From Branchipolynoe longqiensis (Eukaryota; Annelida; Polychaeta; Phyllodocida; Polynoidae), in the NCBI GenBank assembly GCA_030323885.1, contig CM059197.1:31710209-31774208 (forward strand): a stretch of DNA of 64,000 nucleotides. The letters run 5' to 3'. The translations under genes were made by a program, and so were the position numbers. This document shows, piece by piece, positions 63,988 through 64,000 of this stretch; positions within the stretch are counted from its first letter, which is position 1, and each line of letters begins with the position of its first letter. The notes below the pieces were generated by a model. It saw only the letters and a program-made list of their open reading frames with translations. It had not been told where the DNA came from and made no database searches.

Positions 63988-64000
63988 TATATATATATAT

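Overview
The window is animal nuclear DNA and is overwhelmingly repeats. The only host coding sequence I can support is two short exons on the minus strand. Exon A (17727-17807) and exon B (9072-9189) read across one splice junction as ...ETVEEMKKFNARRKLK | GAVLAAVSSSKWSSFY... This is the end of the CaM-kinase-like domain and the start of the linker of CASK (CAKI/Lin-2), a metazoan MAGUK scaffold. Together with an intact DIRS retrotransposon, tRNA-headed SINEs and many small DNA-transposon derivatives, it suggests an invertebrate, perhaps a marine lophotrochozoan. The phylum cannot be fixed from this sequence alone. There are no rRNA genes, convincing functional tRNA genes, CRISPR arrays or prokaryotic operons.

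Layout. 1-9071: an 81-bp tandem array beside a long inverted repeat, a PIF/Harbinger-like MITE, several SINEs, a probable Ty3/gypsy LTR with primer-binding site, and nested insertions. 9072-17807: the two CASK exons and their 8.5-kb intron, which holds MITEs, SINEs and a 30-bp minisatellite. 17808-22415: SINEs and ACGT-rich element debris. 22416-27857: a complete DIRS-type tyrosine-recombinase retrotransposon on the minus strand, with gag, RT/RNase H/methyltransferase-like and recombinase ORFs, inverted terminal repeats and an internal complementary region. 27858-43500: MITEs of at least four termini classes, more SINEs, and many mini- and microsatellites, including (GGGGC)16, 21-bp arrays and a G/T-rich higher-order array. 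43980-48900: a 2.2-kb C/A-rich minisatellite with a 631-bp higher-order repeat, then 1.2 kb of polypurine DNA. 49440-53200: MITEs and a dead non-LTR retrotransposon. 54651-55860: another G/T-rich higher-order minisatellite. 56100-64000: MITEs, an assembly gap (57728-58226), a perfect 40-bp inverted repeat around a direct duplication, and 191-bp tandem repeats.

How it fits together. If no CASK exon was missed, most or all of the window is CASK introns: the intron upstream of exon A exceeds 46 kb and the one downstream of exon B exceeds 9 kb. The mobile elements are layered. SINEs, a LINE fragment, TTAA elements and the DIRS element sit inside older copies of one roughly 350-bp MITE, here called M1, so relative ages can be read from the sequence. 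The commonest repeat is a roughly 340-bp tRNA-headed SINE, here called S1, with about two dozen copies in both orientations. Its 3' end also occurs as a 40-50-bp module inside unrelated elements. All ORFs inside minisatellites were treated as non-coding.
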